Assembly: GCF_013386115.1 (NCBI RefSeq) | Contig: NZ_JACAOR010000008.1 | Location: 404,671-468,670 of the forward strand | Reading direction: 5' to 3' | From: Pseudomonas gingeri | GTDB taxonomy: Bacteria; Pseudomonadota; Gammaproteobacteria; Pseudomonadales; Pseudomonadaceae | DNA length: 64,000 nucleotides | Part shown: in pieces, positions 63,520 to 64,000 of the stretch | Position numbering within the stretch: the stretch's first letter is position 1 | Layout of the letters: the number at the start of each line of letters is the position of its first letter | The notes under the pieces: generated by a model | What the model was told of the DNA's origin: nothing | The model's database searches: none | Seen by the model: only the letters and a program-made list of their open reading frames with translations | Program-made: the position numbers and the translations under genes

Positions 63520-64000
63520 TGTCGAGGGCCTCGGGCAGCAGGTCCGGGTAGTCGAGGGTGTAATGCAGGCCCCGGCTTTCCTTGCGCTCCATGGCCGAGC
63601 GGATCATCAACTCGGCCACCTGGGCCAGGTTGCGCAACTCGATCAGGTCGCGACTGACCTTGTAGTTGCTGTAGAACTCGTCGATCTCGTCCAGCAGCAG
63701 GCGCACCCGGTGTTGGGCCCGCTGCAGGCGCTTGTTGGTGCGCACGATGCCGACGTAGTCCCACATGAAGCGCCGCAGCTCATCCCAGTTGTGGGCGATG
63801 ATCACGTCTTCGTCGGAATCGGTCACCTGGCTCGCGTCCCAGCTCGGCAAGGCCACGGGTACGGCGACCTGTGGCAGTTGCCGGAGAATGTCGGCGGCCG
63901 CCGAGCGGGCATAGACGAAACACTCCAGCAGCGAGTTGCTGGCCATGCGGTTGGCGCCGTGCAGGCCGGTGAAGCTGGTCTCGCCGATGGCATACAGGCC
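63488..64000 (-). CDS. nadB: L-aspartate oxidase, C-terminal part (5' end outside window)
   Basis: The 171 codons present start in frame at the window edge with [20 protein letters not shown], the FAD-binding motif near the middle of NadB. They run through [17 protein letters not shown] and the helical C-terminal domain ([21 protein letters not shown]). NadB oxidises aspartate to iminoaspartate in NAD synthesis. The gene is convergent with ygfX and overlaps its end by 32 nt. Confidence 0.95.
   Translation of the reverse strand, partial: GLYAIGETSFTGLHGANRMASNSLLECFVYARSAAADILRQLPQVAVPVALPSWDASQVTDSDEDVIIAHNWDELRRFMWDYVGIVRTNKRLQRAQHRVRLLLDEIDEFYSNYKVSRDLIELRNLAQVAELMIRSAMERKESRGLHYTLDYPDLLPEALDTILVPPTYAD

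Overview
The window is chromosomal DNA from a fluorescent Pseudomonas (P. fluorescens group). This rests on high GC, Pseudomonas-type REP sequences at many intergenic sites, and the order of core genes: eno-ftsB-ispD, adhC-fghA, ispF-truD-surE-pcm-nlpD-rpoS, the mexVW / imelysin / bifA / sodB block, sdhE-ygfX-nadB.

Layout. (1) 1-11.3 kb: enolase, cell division (ftsB), the isoprenoid genes ispD and ispF, a glutathione-dependent formaldehyde-detoxification pair with a divergent LysR regulator, and the overlapping stationary-phase run ispF-truD-surE-pcm followed by nlpD-rpoS. (2) 11.3-25.8 kb, nearly all minus strand: an RND efflux pump (mexVW type), an iron-linked periplasmic set (DUF1513, imelysin-like lipoprotein, di-haem protein, imelysin), the c-di-GMP phosphodiesterase bifA, sodB, and an arginine/lysine exporter coupled to an ACT protein, divergent from argP. 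(3) 25.9-31.9 kb: argP, an NAD-dependent epimerase, a coiled-coil membrane protein, a large composite repeat array, a tyrosine-rich lipoprotein, an enoyl-CoA hydratase-family hydrolase and ung. (4) 32.1-53.9 kb: an accessory cluster of seven related modular proteins (called A to G here) plus a small protein H and one classical autotransporter. (5) 54-64 kb: abrB-like gene, tctABC with the divergent tctDE two-component pair, an HDOD protein, ygfZ, sdhE, ygfX and the 3' end of nadB.

The accessory cluster is the unusual part. A/B, C/D and E/F are adjacent paralogous pairs, and G is a one-module protein. All are built from Ig-like beta modules of roughly 100 residues and none has a recognisable signal peptide. 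C/D and E/F are scaffolds that end in exchanged C-terminal tips. C and E carry the same tip on different scaffolds, with identity running past the stop codon. D carries Ig repeats and an invasin-like lectin-type end. F carries a carbohydrate-binding-module-like end. Seven of the genes plus H (all except the autotransporter) are preceded by an 18-20 bp dyad, CTGTCA-N4-TGACAG. There are eight copies, each followed 21-22 nt later by a TNNAAT -10-like hexamer and by no -35 box. This is the geometry of a lux-box, LuxR-activated class II promoter. I therefore infer a coordinately induced, possibly quorum-sensing or LuxR-solo controlled, family of surface or extracellular recognition proteins. The regulator and the secretion route are not in the window.

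All identifications come from reading motifs and gene order by eye; no database search was run.
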